NCBI GenBank assembly: GCA_900314765.1
Contig: OMWN01000099.1
Location: 1-64,000 of the forward strand
Length of the DNA: 64,000 nt
Reading direction: 5' to 3'
DNA from: an uncultured Selenomonadales bacterium
Lineage (GTDB): Bacteria > Bacillota > Negativicutes > Selenomonadales > Selenomonadaceae
Position numbers and translations under genes: made by a program. Below the pieces are notes generated by a model that was given only the letters and a program-made list of their open reading frames with translations, was not told where the DNA came from and did no database searches. Within the stretch, counting starts at the first letter, position 1; each line of letters begins with the position of its first letter. Of this stretch, positions 27,085-36,740 are shown piece by piece.

Positions 27085-27972
27085 TTAGTCAATCAGATGA
27101 TGAGCTTTCATCGCGGCCTTCAGCTGCTCCAGTGTCCCCTGTTCCATGTCGCAAAGCGGCAGACGCAGCGGCCCGACATTATATCCCATGAGACGCATCG
27201 CCGTCTTTACAGGGATTGGATTGACCTCACAGAAAAGCGCATCGACGAGGTCGGTGTAGTCAATCTGCATCGCGGCGGCTTCCTTGACCTTGCCGTCGAA
27301 ATAAAGCTGACAAATCTTATGCGTGTCGCTTGGCGCCACATTCGAGAGCACAGAGATGACGCCTTTGCCGCCGAGCGAAAGAATGGGCACAATCTGATCG
27401 TCGTTGCCGGAATACACGGTGAGCTCGTCACCAACGGCTTTGCGCAGGCGAAGAATGAACGACAAATCTCCGCTTGCCTCTTTTGCCGCGACGATGTTTT
27501 TATGCTTGCTGAGCTCGACGTACGTCGCGAGCTTTATCGAGACGCCCGTGCGCGACGGCACATTGTAGAGAATGCACGGCACATTGACGCTGTCGGCGAT
27601 TTTCGTGAAATGCTGCACGAGACCCTTCTGCGTGCACTTGTTGTAATACGGCGTGACGAGAAGCAGTCCGTCCACGCCGACTTTCTCGGCGTACTGCGAA
27701 AGCTGGATGGCGTAGCTCGTGTCGTTCGAGCCCGTGCCCGCTATGACGGGCACGCGCTTTTTGACGTGCTCGACAGCGTACTTTATCGCTTCCTTGTGCT
27801 CCGCGTCGCTCATCGTCGCCGCTTCGCCCGTCGTGCCCGCGACCACGATTGCGTCTGTGCCCGCTTTGATTTGGTCGTCGATGATGCGACCAAATTCATC
27901 GAAATTTATGCCATTCTCCGTGAAAGGTGTTACGATGGCGACGCCAGCACCCTGAAAAATCAACTTTTTCAT
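27085..27972 (-). CDS. dapA: 4-hydroxy-tetrahydrodipicolinate synthase
   Basis: A 295-residue TIM-barrel aldolase joining pyruvate and aspartate semialdehyde toward lysine and meso-diaminopimelate. VVAGTTGEAATM holds the carboxylate-binding Thr-Thr, ILYNVPSRTG the catalytic Tyr and Arg, and VAAKEASGD the Schiff-base Lys near 163. It supplies diaminopimelate for peptidoglycan, fitting the nearby transglycosylase. The upstream gap (90 bp) is too short for a lysine riboswitch. Confidence 0.96.
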   Translation of the reverse strand: MKKLIFQGAGVAIVTPFTENGINFDEFGRIIDDQIKAGTDAIVVAGTTGEAATMSDAEHKEAIKYAVEHVKKRVPVIAGTGSNDTSYAIQLSQYAEKVGVDGLLLVTPYYNKCTQKGLVQHFTKIADSVNVPCILYNVPSRTGVSIKLATYVELSKHKNIVAAKEASGDLSFILRLRKAVGDELTVYSGNDDQIVPILSLGGKGVISVLSNVAPSDTHKICQLYFDGKVKEAAAMQIDYTDLVDALFCEVNPIPVKTAMRLMGYNVGPLRLPLCDMEQGTLEQLKAAMKAHHLID

Positions 27973-28023
27973 GATAGCCTTTCTCCTTTTAGTTCATATT
28001 TCTGATTACGAGGTTATATTTCC

Positions 28024-28036
28024 GACTATTATAGCA
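28024..28036 (-). promoter_or_regulatory. Extended -10 promoter of dapA
   Basis: On the minus strand TGCTATAAT (TATAAT at 28028-28033), an extended -10, about 55 bp before the dapA start. The -35 region (TTCGCC, 18 bp upstream) is weak. Confidence 0.5.
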
Positions 28037-28062
28037 TAAAATCATCATAATGGCGAAGTATG

Positions 28063-30996
28063 TCATTCGAGCACCGGAATGATGCGCCTAAACAGCTCCT
28101 TGCTCTGCTTTACTTTCTCCTCGTTGCCGAAAACGCAATACATATTCTGCTTCATGCCGTCATCGACGACATCGGCGAGAGCGTGAATATCATTCACCGT
28201 GCAGCCGAGTATTTCATCACGTTGCTGTTGCTTTGCCTGCTGCGTCAATCCCGACATATAGCCCAATGCGGCCGTGTTGCCCTTCATCGCTGGTGTCATC
28301 GGCGTGTCGAGCAGTGAAATCGTGCCGATGATGTACTTCGTCATTTCACGGTCTGTCGCATCGAAATTTCTCAGATAATCCGCAATGCCGTCATAGGCAT
28401 CAAGCGTCTCCACGAGATTCGGGTCGCGATACGATGTGAAGAGCATCACGCCGTCGCGCATGAACTGAGCCGACGCGCCATAGGCACCGCCCTGCACGCG
28501 AAGCCGCGTCCAAAGATAACCGTAGCGCATGATAGTCTCGAGCACGCGCATGGCACCCGTGAATTTATGACCCGCGCGGAGGAAATTTGCACCCTTGCCG
28601 ACATACTGGACGCGCGACGATGACGTGAGCGCCTCGTTCGACGCCTCAAGCGACACATCATAGTTCACGCTCGCGCGCTTCTCATTCGGCAGCGACTTGA
28701 GCAATGTGCTGACAGCTTTCGCCACCGTGTCGTAGTCCTCGTCCGACGTCGTTATGCCGACGATGAGATTGTCGCGGCTGTATAGCAGCTTGAGCGTCTC
28801 GGAAAGGTCTCTCGAGAACATCTCGAATTTTTCATCGTAGTGCTCGAAAATGTCATTCAGAAAATGATAGTAGCTCAAGCCCGCCACATCGTTGAACTTC
28901 GCGCTCGCGCTCATATATGACGCCAATCTCTTCGACATGAGACGCTGCGGCATGTTCATCGTCTGACGTTCCCAGCCTGCGATGCACTGCTTGACGAGGT
29001 CGAGCACACGCTTTTTGTCATCGAACTTTGACGTCGTCAATATTTCCGTCAATATATCGGCGAGTTCATTTGCTTTTCTCACGAGCACGCGCGACTTCAC
29101 TGGCGCCTTGACGTACCATCCGTCCGGCGCACTTTCATCCACTTTGCTATGCGCCTCGAGCGAAAATCCGATGCCGCCCGTGTGAAGATTCATCAATGTC
29201 GTGATGTCCTGATACGAATGTTTCGACGTATCGACGCCGCCGAGCACATCGCAGAGAAAATACGCGCACAACTGCTGCTCCGGCGTCAAAACGGACGCAT
29301 CGAAATAGAGCGTCACATAGGCGATGCCATGCGTTTTGATGTCAGAGTACAGCACCTTGCTCCCGTCGATGCTTCGCTCCTCGAGCGGAAGAACATCCGC
29401 CTTTTTCTCAATGTCGCTGAGCTTGAGGAGCGGTATCGTCGCGAGATTTTCCGGTGAGTCTGGTGCCGCTTGATATTCCTTGAGGTGCGCTGTCGTCTTT
29501 ATGATGTCATTTATCTCCGCCTCGCTCATGGCCGCCTTTTTCTCTGCCAAGCGCTCGGCAATTTTCTTCTCACGTTCTTTTGCCATCGTTGTGCTCGGCA
29601 CCATCGTCACAAGCACTTGATGCGGATTATTGATGAAGCAACGCTCCACGACCTTTTCAAAGTAACCATTATCGAGACCCTCTCTGAGCGTCTTCATGTC
29701 ATCCTCATAGTAGAGCGTGATGGCGGGGTCATCATCGTACAGCCATGTCGTGAGCGCGCTCATGTTGTAAATCAAGCCTTTTGGCGTCTGGCCGAAATCC
29801 GCCTCGCGCATCTTGAATTCCTCTGTGTTGAGCGATGCCTCGAGGAGCGTACGGTCAATGCCATTTTTGACGAGCTTTTTGAGCTCATCCATCATGACGC
29901 GATAAAATTTGTCAGCGTCGCTTGGTCCCGCGTTCGTGACCTCAACGGAAATCGTCGGCTGTATGAGATTTGCCTCGAAAGTCGCGTCCATGTCCTTGCC
30001 TATGCCAGCGTCGATGAGCGCCTGACGTACAGGCGCCGCGTCCGTCAAGAACAGCGCATGAACCAGCACCGAGAGCGCCGCCCGCGTGAGGCTGTCATGC
30101 TCGTCGGCACCGATTGCGCCCCACAGCAGATACGTCTTGTCCTTCGTGTCCTCATCCGCACCGATAGGATACGACTTTTCGACTTTCTTTATTTTATCGC
30201 TGTTATTGAATAGCGCCTGCTTCTCAACCTGGGAATTGACTTCGATTTTCGTGAAGCGTGACAAATATTCCTCGTCGAGAAATTTGAGCTTTTCCTCGAT
30301 GTCCATGTCGCCATAGAGGAAAATATAGCTGTTCGCTGGATGATAATATTTTTTATGGAACGCGACGAAAGCCTCCTGCGTGAGTTCCGTGATGCACTCT
30401 GGATTGCCGCCCGACTCGAAATGATACGTCGTGTCGGGAAAAATCGCCTTCATCGACTCCGTCTCGAGGAGGTCCTCGGGCGACGACGTCGCGCCTTTCA
30501 TCTCATTGTAAACGACGCCGCTGTACTTGAGCGGCTTCTCGGGGCTGTCTATCTCGTAGTGCCAGCCCTCCTGCATGAGCACCTCATTCTTCTCATACAT
30601 CTGCGGATAGAAAACGGCGTCGAGGTACACGTCCATGAGGTTTTGGAAATCCTTGTCGTTGCGGCTCGCCACGGGATACATCGTCTTGTCTGGGAATGTG
30701 ATTGCGTTGAGGAACGTGTTGAGCGAACCTTTGACAAGCTCAACAAATGGCTCTTTCAGCGGAAATTTGCGTGAACCGCAGAGCGTCGAGTGCTCGACGA
30801 CGTGCGGCAGTCCCATGTCGTCATACGGCGGCGTGCGAAACGTGATGGAGAAAACCTTGTTGTCATCACTGTTTTGCAAGAAAAAAAGACGCGCACCACT
30901 TTTTTCGTGAACGAATTCGAAAGCCTCCGAGTCCACTTCGTGAATGGTTTGCGTCTTCAAAAGCCTAAAGCCATGAATCATATCGTTTATCTTCAT
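28063..30996 (-). CDS. M16C-family zinc metallopeptidase (presequence protease-like)
   Basis: A 977-residue insulinase-superfamily peptidase of the PreP/falcilysin type, made of four homologous domains in one chain. The inverted zinc motif H65-V-V-E68-H69 lies in DMGLPHVVEHSTLCGS, and the downstream Glu is probably in YNEMKGA. No signal peptide, so it is probably cytosolic. It likely degrades short peptides. It is 45 bp downstream of the CsoR-like regulator on the same strand and could share its promoter. Confidence 0.9.
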   Translation of the reverse strand: MKINDMIHGFRLLKTQTIHEVDSEAFEFVHEKSGARLFFLQNSDDNKVFSITFRTPPYDDMGLPHVVEHSTLCGSRKFPLKEPFVELVKGSLNTFLNAITFPDKTMYPVASRNDKDFQNLMDVYLDAVFYPQMYEKNEVLMQEGWHYEIDSPEKPLKYSGVVYNEMKGATSSPEDLLETESMKAIFPDTTYHFESGGNPECITELTQEAFVAFHKKYYHPANSYIFLYGDMDIEEKLKFLDEEYLSRFTKIEVNSQVEKQALFNNSDKIKKVEKSYPIGADEDTKDKTYLLWGAIGADEHDSLTRAALSVLVHALFLTDAAPVRQALIDAGIGKDMDATFEANLIQPTISVEVTNAGPSDADKFYRVMMDELKKLVKNGIDRTLLEASLNTEEFKMREADFGQTPKGLIYNMSALTTWLYDDDPAITLYYEDDMKTLREGLDNGYFEKVVERCFINNPHQVLVTMVPSTTMAKEREKKIAERLAEKKAAMSEAEINDIIKTTAHLKEYQAAPDSPENLATIPLLKLSDIEKKADVLPLEERSIDGSKVLYSDIKTHGIAYVTLYFDASVLTPEQQLCAYFLCDVLGGVDTSKHSYQDITTLMNLHTGGIGFSLEAHSKVDESAPDGWYVKAPVKSRVLVRKANELADILTEILTTSKFDDKKRVLDLVKQCIAGWERQTMNMPQRLMSKRLASYMSASAKFNDVAGLSYYHFLNDIFEHYDEKFEMFSRDLSETLKLLYSRDNLIVGITTSDEDYDTVAKAVSTLLKSLPNEKRASVNYDVSLEASNEALTSSSRVQYVGKGANFLRAGHKFTGAMRVLETIMRYGYLWTRLRVQGGAYGASAQFMRDGVMLFTSYRDPNLVETLDAYDGIADYLRNFDATDREMTKYIIGTISLLDTPMTPAMKGNTAALGYMSGLTQQAKQQQRDEILGCTVNDIHALADVVDDGMKQNMYCVFGNEEKVKQSKELFRRIIPVLE

Positions 30997-31041
30997 ATAT
31001 GCCGCTCCTTTTATAATGAAAAATTGATTTTGCTTAAACTG

Positions 31042-31317
31042 TTATGTCATATTGGCAAAGCGCTCGACTGCCTTCGTGAAGTTGGCGATGGTCTTGTCCG
31101 CGTCGCCGTGCTCGATGCCGTCCTTGACACAATGCTGGATGTGCCCCTCGAGTATGACCTGACCACAGCGGTGGAGAGCCATTTTCGCAGCATTCACCTG
31201 AGCAAGAATATCTTCACACGGAATATCCTCATCAATCATCCTGTCAATGGCCTGTACCTGTCCAATGACTTTCTTCAGCCTTCTGTGAAGATTTTCGGAA
31301 TCCATGCACTGTCTCAT
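31042..31317 (-). CDS. CsoR/RcnR-family metal-sensing repressor
   Basis: A 91-residue helical repressor of the DUF156 family. Cys34, His59 and Cys63 (in EGHIQHC) reproduce the Cys-His-Cys copper(I) set of CsoR. FrmR and RcnR differ at these positions, so copper is the best guess by family knowledge. The ATG at 31317 is chosen for the GAGGTGGG site just upstream. No copper ATPase or chaperone gene is nearby. A 14-bp perfect palindrome lies inside its own promoter, suggesting autoregulation, though it is unlike the GC-rich CsoR operators known elsewhere. Confidence 0.82.
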   Translation of the reverse strand: MRQCMDSENLHRRLKKVIGQVQAIDRMIDEDIPCEDILAQVNAAKMALHRCGQVILEGHIQHCVKDGIEHGDADKTIANFTKAVERFANMT

Positions 31318-31354
31318 AACAACCCACCTCGTAAATATTACTAGCACATTTTTT

Positions 31355-31383
31355 ATTTTACATGAAAATTTTCATAAGCACAA
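31355..31383 (-). promoter_or_regulatory. Promoter with embedded palindromic operator candidate
   Basis: Minus-strand TTGTGC (31378-31383), a 17-bp spacer, TAAAAT (31355-31360). The spacer contains the perfect palindrome ATGAAAATTTTCAT (31362-31375), placed where a bound repressor would block RNA polymerase. Confidence 0.55.
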
Positions 31384-31445
31384 TCATCTTTTAACGAAAA
31401 GGCATTAAGACGACTTGATTTTTTGATATAATGTAAATCCATAGA

Positions 31446-31889
31446 CTAGACTTCGTCCGTGTCGAAGAGCAGCGTCACGGGACCATCGTTTATCGACGAG
31501 ACCTTCATGTCCGCGCCGAATTCGCCGTGCTCCACATGAAATCCGCGCGCGCGGCACGCATCTATGACGAGCTCATAAAGCGGCTTTGCGATGTCGGGCT
31601 TCGCCGCCTTTGAAAATCCAGGGCGACGGCTTTTGAGGTCCGCGTAGAGCGTGAACTGCGACACGATGAGGAGCTCGCCGCCGACTTTGTCGAGCGCGAG
31701 ATTCATCTTGTCGTTTTCGTCCGTGAATATGCGCACATTGCAAATCTTCTCAGCGAGATGATTCGCCTCCTTCTCCGTATCATCCGGACCGACGCCGAGC
31801 AAGACAAGAAGGCCCTTGCCTATCGTTCCGACGATATTTCCATCAATCGCAACGGATGCTTCACTGACACGCGTAACAACGGCTCGCAT
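31446..31889 (-). CDS. dtd: D-aminoacyl-tRNA deacylase
   Basis: 147 residues, full-length DTD. It hydrolyses D-amino acids (and glycine) from mischarged tRNAs. Hallmarks are SQFTLYAD near residue 78 and the Gly-cisPro motif NDGPVTLLFD near the C terminus, which forms the chiral-selective pocket across the dimer. The N terminus MRAVVTRVSEASV is typical. It is divergent from the DUF4127 gene, 56 bp away. Confidence 0.95.
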   Translation of the reverse strand: MRAVVTRVSEASVAIDGNIVGTIGKGLLVLLGVGPDDTEKEANHLAEKICNVRIFTDENDKMNLALDKVGGELLIVSQFTLYADLKSRRPGFSKAAKPDIAKPLYELVIDACRARGFHVEHGEFGADMKVSSINDGPVTLLFDTDEV

Positions 31890-31945
31890 TTTTATCCCCC
31901 TAAAAATTCATTTTCTTTATTATCCATATAAAGGCTGAACTCATC

Positions 31946-33646
31946 ATGAAAAATTTTTTTCCTGCGCTTTTTCCTGTCATCTTGGTTTTGCTGATTATCG
32001 GCGCGTATCACGCTTCCAATCGTGACTTCGCGACTGCTCTGCGGCCTTGCTCCATTGAGCGTGGCTCGACGCTCAGCGGCCAAAAAATATTGCTCGTGCC
32101 GCTCGACAGCAGGCCGCCGTGCTCCGATTTCGTGACAAAGGCCGCTGCCATCGTCGGCGACGACGTCGTCATGCCGCCGAGCGACATCATGGACTACTAC
32201 TCAAAGCCGAGCGAAACCGAGAAAATAAAATCATGGGCTAATGATAACATATCATCGTGCGATGTCGCAATCATCTCCATTGACCAAATTCTCTACGGTG
32301 GCCTGCTCGCGTCGCGTGAGCTCGAAAAATCATCGGCAGACATCGCAGGCGTCGTCGATTTTCTGACGGAGCTTCATCGAAAATATCCCGAAAAGCCGCT
32401 CTACATCTTTACGATTCTTCCGCGTTTCGCACCGCCCGACAGCATCGACACGAGCAGCGACCGCAAAAACCTCATGCAATACTCGCGCCTTGTCGACAAA
32501 ACGGAGCAATCACTCAATCCCGATGATGAGGACATCGCCAAGCTCAACGATTTAAGGCAAACGATACCACCAAAAATTCTCTCACGTTATGAATCGCTGT
32601 TCACGTTTCACGAAGCGCTCACGAAGCATCTCATAGAGCTCGCCGAAAATGGCACCGTGACACAGCTTGTCATTGGACTCGACGACGGCGAAAAATACGG
32701 CATGCCCAATCGCGAACGACGCAACCTCGAAAATTATATTGGACAAGCAAAAAACAAATCGTCCGTATTCATGATGCACGGAGCGGACGAAATCGCGCTT
32801 TCCATTGTCGCTGAGATGGAGGCAAAGCGCAGTAGCTATACGCCGTCCATCTTCATTGATTACAATGACGAAAGCACAGCCGCGCGCATCATGCCATACA
32901 TGGCGACGACAAACGAAGCAAACGCTGTCGAAAAAATCAACTTCATTTATGGCGTGCGCGTGGCTTCACGCGATGACGCAGATTTCACGCTTTCCATTTC
33001 AGCAAACGACTATGAAAGCGATACGATGAACACGAGGCGCGCAAATGCAACGCGCATAAAAAATTTGCTTGACGCAGGAAAAAGCATCGCGCTCGTCGAC
33101 CTCGCCGTTCATTTTCGTGAGGAAGAGACACTGCTGCCACTGCTCATCGATGAAGACGCGCCGATTCATCGTCTTGCGGCGTACGCAGGATGGAACACTG
33201 CGAGCAACTCGATTGGCACCGCACTGGCGGAGGCCGTGCTGTTTGACATTGCGAAAAAACGGGCGGCGACGACAAACGAGCTCATCGGCGCCTCTGACAA
33301 GCAGCTGCTATTTCTCGACGAACGCTTCATTGAGGATTGCTACTATCTCAAAAGCACAATAGACACCATCAACTTCTCTTTGAGAAAAGAAGGCTACTAC
33401 GATGTCAACGACCTTGACCTCGACCACAATACTCATTGGGCGAATGACATGCTCAGCAAAGCGCTGAAAAGGAGAATCGATTTTCTCACATCGTCGAGAG
33501 CTTATAACATGCCGATGATTTGCACGACGCCAAGCGGCGAAACGCTAAAATTCACCGTAAAAAATCTCAAAGCCGACGCATATTTCCCGTGGCCGAGAAC
33601 ATTTGAAATTCGATTGACAACGAAGCACGATTTGATGACAGAATAA
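31946..33646 (+). CDS. DUF4127 family protein, exported or membrane-anchored
   Basis: A 566-residue protein. Residues 1-21 form a signal peptide or anchor, after which ILLVPLDSRPPCSDFV, VMPPSDIMDYY and IISIDQILYGGLLASRE match the DUF4127 family as I remember it. These segments recall carbohydrate- or phosphoester-active folds with surface Asp residues, but no biochemical function is established. In Firmicutes the family is often secreted. Its only neighbours are dtd (divergent) and pyrE (convergent), so context does not help. Confidence 0.78.
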   Translation: MKNFFPALFPVILVLLIIGAYHASNRDFATALRPCSIERGSTLSGQKILLVPLDSRPPCSDFVTKAAAIVGDDVVMPPSDIMDYYSKPSETEKIKSWANDNISSCDVAIISIDQILYGGLLASRELEKSSADIAGVVDFLTELHRKYPEKPLYIFTILPRFAPPDSIDTSSDRKNLMQYSRLVDKTEQSLNPDDEDIAKLNDLRQTIPPKILSRYESLFTFHEALTKHLIELAENGTVTQLVIGLDDGEKYGMPNRERRNLENYIGQAKNKSSVFMMHGADEIALSIVAEMEAKRSSYTPSIFIDYNDESTAARIMPYMATTNEANAVEKINFIYGVRVASRDDADFTLSISANDYESDTMNTRRANATRIKNLLDAGKSIALVDLAVHFREEETLLPLLIDEDAPIHRLAAYAGWNTASNSIGTALAEAVLFDIAKKRAATTNELIGASDKQLLFLDERFIEDCYYLKSTIDTINFSLRKEGYYDVNDLDLDHNTHWANDMLSKALKRRIDFLTSSRAYNMPMICTTPSGETLKFTVKNLKADAYFPWPRTFEIRLTTKHDLMTE

Positions 33647-33698
33647 AAAAGAGACCTCGCGATGAATTTGAATCAAACTCATCGTGAAGTCTCTTTTT
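33645..33698. terminator. Bidirectional terminator between DUF4127 gene and pyrE
   Basis: AAAAAAGAGAC and GTCTCTTTTT form the base, and GATGA/TCATC the upper stem, with an internal bulge. It stops both the plus-strand DUF4127 transcript and the minus-strand pyr operon. Confidence 0.85.
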
Positions 33699-33718
33699 AT
33701 TTGCTTAAATTATTTCTG

Positions 33719-34303
33719 TTACTTTTTGCCCGTGCTGCCTCTCTTTGTCATCGGCACATTCTTCTTGCACAGCGGACATTCATCTGGCTTGTACGTCTCG
33801 ACATTGAGATGCAGGAGCGCATGATACGGCACATCGCCAAAGCTGACTTTGCCGCCGCTGCGGTCCACGAGCATGCCAACAGCCACTGGAACACCGCCCG
33901 CCTTGCGCACGACGTCTATGACTTCTTTGACAGAGCCGCCCGTCGTCACGATGTCCTCGACGACGAGCACGCGCTCGCCCTCGTTGAGCTTGAAGCCGCG
34001 ACGGAACGTCATCTTGCCATTGACGCGCTCCGTGAATATCGCGCGTGTGCCTAGCGCCTTGCCCGTCTCATGAGCGAGCAATATGCCGCCCGTCATGGGG
34101 CCGACGACCGTCTCGATATTCGCATCCTTGAAATGCTCCGCGATTTCCTTGCAGAGAATTTCCGTGTATTTCGGATGCTGGAGCACGTTGAACTTCTCAA
34201 CGTAGAGCGGACTATGAAGTCCCGACGTCAAGAGGAAATGACCTTCCATGATGGCCTTTGTCTTGATGAAAATATCTTTGATCTCATTTTCTGTCATGCT
34301 CAT
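33719..34303 (-). CDS. pyrE: Orotate phosphoribosyltransferase
   Basis: Fifth step of UMP synthesis, orotate plus PRPP to OMP. The PRPP loop is VLVVEDIVTTGGS. Residues about 172-194 form a short extra tail with CPLCKK and a Lys/Arg-rich end, beyond the normal OPRTase fold. The CxxC could be half of a zinc site. It overlaps pyrF by 4 bp (ATGA) and is the last gene of the operon. Confidence 0.95.
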   Translation of the reverse strand: MSMTENEIKDIFIKTKAIMEGHFLLTSGLHSPLYVEKFNVLQHPKYTEILCKEIAEHFKDANIETVVGPMTGGILLAHETGKALGTRAIFTERVNGKMTFRRGFKLNEGERVLVVEDIVTTGGSVKEVIDVVRKAGGVPVAVGMLVDRSGGKVSFGDVPYHALLHLNVETYKPDECPLCKKNVPMTKRGSTGKK

Positions 34304-35022
34304 TTCACTGCTGCGCCTCCCATTTCTTCAATGATACGCTTCGCCGCCTCACGCGGATTCGCTGCCGCTCTGATGGGACGACCAACGACGATGCTCGTCG
34401 CGCCGCTCTCGAGTGCGGAGCGCGGCGTCGCGATGCGGCTCTGGTCATCCGTCGATGAGCCCGCAGGTCTGATGCCCGGCGTGACGATTAGAAAATCTTT
34501 TCCGCACGCCTCGCGGATGAGCGAAGCCTCGTTTGGCGACGCCACGACGCCGTCGAGTCCCGCCTTTTTTGCAAGCCGCGCGAGCCTCACGACGCGCTCT
34601 TTTATCGGCTCCGTCTCGCCCATCTCTTTCCAGTCATCATCGCTCATGCTTGTGAGTATCGTGACGGCGATGAGTTTCGGTTGCTCGACATTGGCTTTCT
34701 TCGCCGCTTCCCTTAGCCTCTCTGCGGCCATCTTCATCATCGTGTAGCCGCCCGACGCGTGAACATTCATCATCGTCACGTGATGAGACAACAGCGAACA
34801 AAGGCCGCCTGCAACCGTGTTCGGAATATCGTGGAGCTTTAAGTCAAGGAAAATCTTTTTGCCTTTTTCCGAAAGATAATCGAGCACTGCCTCGCCGACG
34901 CTGTAATAAAGCTCCATGCCGACCTTGTAATAGCTCACGGCGTCGCCGAGCTCATCAACGAGCTTTTTTACGTCGTCCATCGTGTGAACATCGAGCGCGA
35001 CAATCAGTCTTTCATCCGCCAT
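34300..35022 (-). CDS. pyrF: Orotidine 5'-phosphate decarboxylase
   Basis: A 240-residue (beta/alpha)8 enzyme making UMP from OMP. The catalytic array is in LDLKLHDIPNTV (Lys-Asp), with VTPGIRP for phosphate binding and VVGRPI near the end. It abuts pyrD with no gap and overlaps pyrE. Confidence 0.97.
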   Translation of the reverse strand: MADERLIVALDVHTMDDVKKLVDELGDAVSYYKVGMELYYSVGEAVLDYLSEKGKKIFLDLKLHDIPNTVAGGLCSLLSHHVTMMNVHASGGYTMMKMAAERLREAAKKANVEQPKLIAVTILTSMSDDDWKEMGETEPIKERVVRLARLAKKAGLDGVVASPNEASLIREACGKDFLIVTPGIRPAGSSTDDQSRIATPRSALESGATSIVVGRPIRAAANPREAAKRIIEEMGGAAVK

Positions 35023-35952
35023 TTACTCACCCACCTTCAGCTTGCCGATGATGTCATGAATGCTTGATAGACCACGCGCTTTCAGATATTCATCGAGGCC
35101 GCTGATGATTTTCATCGTGACACTCGGGTCACGGAAATTCGCCGTGCCGATGGACACAGCCGACGCGCCCGCGAGGAAAAACTCCACCGCGTCCTCCGCC
35201 GTCTCTATGCCGCCCATGCCGATGACAGGAATGGACACAGCATTCGCAACTTGCCACACCATGCGCAGTGCAACAGGCTTCACGCAAGGACCCGAGAGAC
35301 CGCCCGTCACATTGCCGAGCACGGGGCGCCACGTGCGTATGTCGATGGCCATGCCCATGAGCGTGTTTATGAGCGAGAGCGCATCTGCTCCTGCCTCCTC
35401 TGCGGCCTTCGCGATGGAGACGATGTCCGTCACATTCGGTGACAGCTTCAGTATGACGGGCTTCGTCGTATGCGCTTTTGCCGAGCGCACCACGGCCGCT
35501 GCAGATTTCGCGTCCGTGCCAAATATGATGCCACCGTCCTTGACGTTCGGGCACGACACGTTAAGCTCTATGGCCGCCACGCCATCGACATCGAGCATAT
35601 TCGCAAGCTCGCCGTATTCCTCCGTCGTGCTGCCAGAAATATTGACGATGACATTCATGCCGTATTTTGAAATGCGCGGCAAAATATCGCCGAGAAAATA
35701 ATCGACGCCTGGATTTTCGAGGCCGATGCAATTCAGCATGCCGCCTGGCGTCTCCGTCATGCGCACGCCGTCATTGCCGCGGCGCGGTTTCAGCGTTGTG
35801 CCCTTCACGACGACGCCACCGAGCGCCGAGAGGTCCACAAAATCAGCGAATTCCTCGCCAAATCCAAACGTGCCCGAGGCCGTGAGCACAGGCGACGCCA
35901 TGTCTATGCCGCAGAGATGCGTCCGCAGTCTTTCACTTGTAGCCATAGCCAT
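35023..35952 (-). CDS. pyrD: Dihydroorotate dehydrogenase 1B, catalytic subunit
   Basis: A 309-residue FMN enzyme, NAD-linked class 1B, which needs the PyrK subunit encoded just upstream. ELNVSCPNVKDGG contains the catalytic-base Cys, INTLMGMAID is the substrate loop and GMGGIETAEDA the FMN phosphate site. The ATG at 35952 shares a base with the pyrK stop (TGATG) and has AGGAGG 6-7 bases upstream. Oxidation by NAD suits an anaerobe. Confidence 0.95.
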   Translation of the reverse strand: MAMATSERLRTHLCGIDMASPVLTASGTFGFGEEFADFVDLSALGGVVVKGTTLKPRRGNDGVRMTETPGGMLNCIGLENPGVDYFLGDILPRISKYGMNVIVNISGSTTEEYGELANMLDVDGVAAIELNVSCPNVKDGGIIFGTDAKSAAAVVRSAKAHTTKPVILKLSPNVTDIVSIAKAAEEAGADALSLINTLMGMAIDIRTWRPVLGNVTGGLSGPCVKPVALRMVWQVANAVSIPVIGMGGIETAEDAVEFFLAGASAVSIGTANFRDPSVTMKIISGLDEYLKARGLSSIHDIIGKLKVGE

Positions 35953-36740
35953 CAGAGCACCTCCTGCGCCCAAAACACAGGGCCATCAGTGCAAACTTTT
36001 TTGCGCTTGCCGTCATTCGTGTCAACAACGCACGAGAGACATGCGCCCATGCCGCATGCCATGCGGCGCTCGAGCGACACTTGACACGGCACGCCCTTTT
36101 CTTTCGCAATTTCGTAAATTTTGCGCATCATGATGTCTGGCCCGCAGACGTAAATCGTGTCGTAATGCGTTTTGTTGAGCATGTCTGGCAACGCGTCCGT
36201 TGTGAAACCTTTTTGCCCCATAGAGCCATCGTCCGTCGTGATGTGAATGTGCTCCACGAATGGCTCAAAATATTTCTGCCAAAAAATCTCATCACTGTTC
36301 CTGCCGCCGAGGAGCAAATCTGCTTTCTCGCCACGTTTTGCAAGCGCTTTCGACAAGAACAGCAACGGCGCTAGTCCCATGCCGCCGCCGATGATGAGCG
36401 ACTTGCCATCGCCGAGCGTGAATCCATTGCCGAGCGGGCCAAGGCAATTTACCGTGTCGCCTTTTTTCATCAATGCAAGCGCGTGCGTGCCTTTGCCGAT
36501 GAGCCTGTAAAACATCGTGACAGTGCCCTCTTTTGCATCGACGTCGGCAACACCGAGCGGGCGGCGCAGTATCGTAAGAGCAGAATCTATTCTCACATGA
36601 ATGAATTGTCCAGGGCGCGCAATCATCGCTATCTCCGGTGCATGAACGCGAATGCGGAAAACGTCAGGCAGTATCTTCTTGTTATCGACAATCTCCGTGT
36701 CTATCGCGAACCTTGTCTTCTCATTTTCAGGCAAGACCAT
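35952..36740 (-). CDS. pyrK: Dihydroorotate dehydrogenase electron-transfer subunit
   Basis: A 262-residue FAD/[2Fe-2S] protein that passes electrons from PyrD to NAD. FAD-binding [12 protein letters not shown]-binding [12 protein letters not shown] and the C-terminal cluster motif [15 protein letters not shown] with a fourth Cys ([10 protein letters not shown]) are all present. The ATG at 36740 is preferred over a GTG at 36749. Either lies inside the carB 3' end, so translation is coupled. Confidence 0.94.
   Translation of the reverse strand: MVLPENEKTRFAIDTEIVDNKKILPDVFRIRVHAPEIAMIARPGQFIHVRIDSALTILRRPLGVADVDAKEGTVTMFYRLIGKGTHALALMKKGDTVNCLGPLGNGFTLGDGKSLIIGGGMGLAPLLFLSKALAKRGEKADLLLGGRNSDEIFWQKYFEPFVEHIHITTDDGSMGQKGFTTDALPDMLNKTHYDTIYVCGPDIMMRKIYEIAKEKGVPCQVSLERRMACGMGACLSCVVDTNDGKRKKVCTDGPVFWAQEVL

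Noticed and set aside
27973-28062. Lysine riboswitch before dapA
   Set aside because: The gap is 90 bp and contains just a promoter and ribosome site.
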